This document shows, in pieces, positions 62,093 to 64,000 of a stretch of DNA of 64,000 nucleotides. The translations under genes and the position numbers were made by a program. The stretch's first letter is position 1. Each line of letters starts with the position of its first letter. Origin of the DNA: Luteolibacter sp. LG18 (GTDB lineage Bacteria > Verrucomicrobiota > Verrucomicrobiia > Verrucomicrobiales > Akkermansiaceae); assembly GCF_036322585.1 (NCBI RefSeq), contig NZ_AP024600.1:1736001-1800000 (forward strand), given 5' to 3'. The notes below the pieces were generated by a model, which saw nothing but the letters and a program-made list of their open reading frames with translations, had not been told where the DNA came from and searched no databases.

Positions 62093-63292
62093 TCAGGTGC
62101 TCCGCCAGGTGCCGGGAGTCACGCCTTTGACGCGCTTGAAGAAACGGCAGAACTCATCGCTGCCGTTGAAGCCGCAGTCGGAGGCGATCTTCTGAAGCGT
62201 GGCGTTGGTGCGCTTGAGCAGCTCGCAGGCGTGCTCGGCGCGGATGCGGTCGATCTCTTCCTTCGGCGTGCGACCGAGGGCCTCGCGGAAACGCACGCGC
62301 AGGGCCTCGCGGGAGGCTCCCACGCGGCGGCCCAGTTCCTCCGCGGTCAGCGGTTCCTTCGGGTCGGATTTTCGGATCAGGTTGAGGGCCGCGCTGACGA
62401 TCGGGTCGGGCAGTTCGACATGGCCGGTGGACTCCCGCACCACCACGCCGAGCGAGGGAATCTTGATCCGCGTGTCGGAAGGAAACGATTCGCCGCACAT
62501 CATGCGGTGCAGCAGCTCGGAGGCGGCTTGCCCGATCGCGCGGCCGGGGAAGCGCAGGCTGCTGATCGGCGGGCGGGTGGCGTGGCAGTAGACGATGTCA
62601 TCGGACACGCCGAGCACCGGGATGTCCTGTGGCACGCGCAGGCCGCACTGGCGGGCGGCGCGGATCGCGCAGACCGCGGTGATGTCATCCTTGGCGAAGA
62701 GCCCGCAAGGTGGTTGCAGGCGGCCGATCTGGCGCTTGCCCATTTCCTCGATCTGGCGCGCGCGCAGGTTCTTGGGAAACGTGCTGGAGGGGATCGAGAG
62801 GATCTCCACCTCGTGACCTTCCTCCGCGAGCCGCTGGCGGAAGCCCTCGAGGCGTTCATCGGAGTAGACACGGTTGGGATCGTGCCAGAACGCGAAGCGT
62901 TTCAGGCCCAGCGTGAGCAGGTGGTCCGCGGCCATCCGTCCGCAGCGCTGGTTGTCCATCGTCACCCGCGGAAAGACGGGGCCTTTCGACGGCTCCTCCG
63001 AGCTCAGGTTCACCACGCGGATGCCGCGCGCGCTCCAGGCCTCCGCCTCCTCCTGGGTGTAGCGGAAAACGAGCAGCCCATCGCCATCCCAGTGCTTGTC
63101 GAGCTTCACCGGCTCGATGTCGCCGCCGCTCGGTTGCTCGAACTCCAGCTCGAACTGCACGCCCGAGCGGATGAAGTCGAGGATGCCGCCGTAGATGCGG
63201 TTGCCGAATCCCTGCGCCCAATCGGTCAGGCGCACGCCGACCCGGAAGGACGTTTTCGCAACGGATTCCTTGGGCTTTGCGGGCATATCCAA
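62093..63292 (-). CDS. XylR-like AraC-family regulator, copy 2
   Basis: A 399-residue paralogue of copy 1 with the same layout: a LacI/PBP-like sensor (FRVGVRLTDWAQGFGNRIYGGILDFIRSGVQFELEFEQPSGGD; LFAKDDITAVCAIRAARQCGL) and a C-terminal AraC-type DNA-binding domain (TAEELGRRVGASREALRVRFREALGRTP ... IASDCGFNGSDEFCRFFKRVKGVTPGTWR). It converges with the fusion-protein gene (9 bp) and diverges from phnA, with GTCAA/GCCAA sites in the gap. Control of phnA is the natural inference. The ligand is unknown, perhaps a phosphonate. Confidence 0.87.
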   Translation of the reverse strand: MDMPAKPKESVAKTSFRVGVRLTDWAQGFGNRIYGGILDFIRSGVQFELEFEQPSGGDIEPVKLDKHWDGDGLLVFRYTQEEAEAWSARGIRVVNLSSEEPSKGPVFPRVTMDNQRCGRMAADHLLTLGLKRFAFWHDPNRVYSDERLEGFRQRLAEEGHEVEILSIPSSTFPKNLRARQIEEMGKRQIGRLQPPCGLFAKDDITAVCAIRAARQCGLRVPQDIPVLGVSDDIVYCHATRPPISSLRFPGRAIGQAASELLHRMMCGESFPSDTRIKIPSLGVVVRESTGHVELPDPIVSAALNLIRKSDPKEPLTAEELGRRVGASREALRVRFREALGRTPKEEIDRIRAEHACELLKRTNATLQKIASDCGFNGSDEFCRFFKRVKGVTPGTWRST

Positions 63293-63361
63293 GCTCTCTT
63301 CCTGGCCTGCATTAATGTCAATGAAATTGGCGGATGGGCTGAGCGCGGCGGCGTGTCGGCT

Positions 63362-63390
63362 TCGTCAAAGTCGACAGTCAATTTGCCAAT
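63362..63390. promoter_or_regulatory. Candidate operator upstream of phnA
   Basis: Three half-sites line up in the regulator-phnA gap: GTCAA at 63364-63368, GTCAA at 63377-63381 and GCCAA at 63385-63389. The spacings are 13 and 8 bp, so the outer pair is 21 bp apart, matching the 44441 site. A TAATGTCAAT sequence also occurs at 63313-63322 and, nearly the same, around 43378. Binding by the divergent regulator is inferred. Confidence 0.4.
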
Positions 63391-63476
63391 CATGTTGGGG
63401 TTTCTGTCGTGGACAGGAATTACCGCCGCGCCGACTATGACAAGCGTCCGTTTATCCACGTCATTTGCATTCGATC

Positions 63477-64000
63477 ATGTCCTTTGTTGCCAACAACCGG
63501 TCTTACAATCCGCCGTCCCGTCCCATCGCTGTTCTCTGCATCGACGGCTGCGCCGATGAATACATCTCCGTCTCCATCGCGGCGGGCAAGATGCCCCGCA
63601 CCGAAGCGATGGTGAAGCGAGGTTACCGCGGCATGGTTCGCGGCGCGCTGCCGTCCTTCACCAACGTCAACAACTCGGCGATCGTCACCGGCATGCCACC
63701 CGCCGTGACCGGTATCTGCGGCAACTTCTTCCTCAATCCCGAGACCGGCGAGGAAGTCATGATGAACGGACCGGAGTTCCGCCGCTGTGGCACGCTTCTC
63801 ACCGCCGCCGCCGATGCGGGTCGTAAGGTCGCCTTCATCACCGCGAAGGAGAAACTCCGCACCGTGCTGGGCGATGGCATCGTCGAGCGCGGCGGGATCG
63901 TGTTCTCCTCGGAGAAGGTCAATGAGGCGAAGATGGAAACCCACGGCGTGGACAACGCCGAGTCGATCATCGGCAAGCCGCGCCCGGAGATCTATTCCGG
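63477..64000 (+). CDS. phnA: Phosphonoacetate hydrolase PhnA, 3' end outside the window
   Basis: The first 174 residues of an alkaline-phosphatase-superfamily C-P bond hydrolase that splits phosphonoacetate into acetate and phosphate. The N-terminus PIAVLCIDGCADEYIS supplies the metal-binding Asp23, and LPSFTNVNNSAIVTGMPP supplies the nucleophilic Thr62, both as in characterised PhnA enzymes; NFFLNPETGEEVMMN is also a PhnA feature. No signal peptide, so it is cytoplasmic. In known pathways PhnA completes degradation of 2-aminoethylphosphonate via phosphonoacetaldehyde. It diverges from XylR-like copy 2. Confidence 0.92.
   Translation, partial: MSFVANNRSYNPPSRPIAVLCIDGCADEYISVSIAAGKMPRTEAMVKRGYRGMVRGALPSFTNVNNSAIVTGMPPAVTGICGNFFLNPETGEEVMMNGPEFRRCGTLLTAAADAGRKVAFITAKEKLRTVLGDGIVERGGIVFSSEKVNEAKMETHGVDNAESIIGKPRPEIYS

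Noticed and set aside
1..64000. tRNA and rRNA genes, riboswitches, insertion sequences, prophage
   Set aside because: I looked through the intergenic gaps and saw no cloverleaf or conserved rRNA sequence, no known riboswitch, and no transposase besides the RAYT; a program search would be more sensitive.

Overview
The window looks like a chromosomal segment of a GC-rich member of the Verrucomicrobiota, probably the Verrucomicrobiaceae (Luteolibacter-like). The pointers are a DUF1800/DUF1501 gene pair, a Verru_Chthon cassette protein A, giant autotransporter-type beta-strand repeat proteins with a DxDxDG C-terminal module, XylR-like AraC regulators with a periplasmic-binding-protein-like sensor, and many small secreted proteins. 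No rRNA, tRNA, CRISPR array, prophage or complete insertion sequence was recognised. Both ends cut genes: lepA on the left and a phosphonoacetate hydrolase gene (phnA) on the right.

From 1 to about 39 kb the content is mostly core. In order: lepA (partial); a membrane-anchored pseudokinase; an ABC exporter with a pseudopilin and a small anchored protein; murJ; a Sua5-type threonylcarbamoyl-AMP synthase; a cell-wall amidase; the NAD(P)HX repair enzyme; a PIN/TRAM membrane protein; a HAD phosphatase; a secreted cyclophilin; DUF1800/DUF1501; a U32 peptidase-family protein; a second HAD enzyme; sppA and a TraB-like protein; ispG-clpS-DUF2017; a glycosyltransferase group; a DUF1287 protein; alaS; a REP-associated tyrosine transposase (RAYT); a PfkB sugar kinase; a large membrane protein; and a Tat-exported metallophosphoesterase. 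Eight intergenic inverted-repeat elements, mostly with GTAGC...GCTAC ends, punctuate this part. Two of them bracket the RAYT gene, and several provide the stop codons of adjacent genes.

From about 39 kb to the right edge the content is accessory and none of these elements was seen. A Verru_Chthon cassette protein A gene is followed by two tandem secreted alkaline-phosphatase-superfamily proteins, a TIGR03364-type FAD oxidase (a family linked to aminophosphonates), a secreted endonuclease/exonuclease/phosphatase-family protein, a HAD-IB phosphatase, a 1294-residue beta-strand repeat protein, a two-component system, a PAP2 phosphatase, and two XylR-like regulators. Between the two regulators lies a 1662-residue protein in which a third phosphatase-superfamily domain sits between two beta-strand repeat modules. 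phnA follows, divergent from the second regulator.

The working interpretation (inference) is that 43.4-64 kb is an organophosphorus-scavenging island: exported phosphoesterases release phosphate from outside the cell, and TIGR03364 oxidase plus PhnA feed phosphonate carbon and phosphorus into metabolism. A GCCAA-containing repeat, twice seen as a direct repeat with exactly 13-bp period, recurs upstream of several of these genes and is a candidate operator for the XylR-like regulators.
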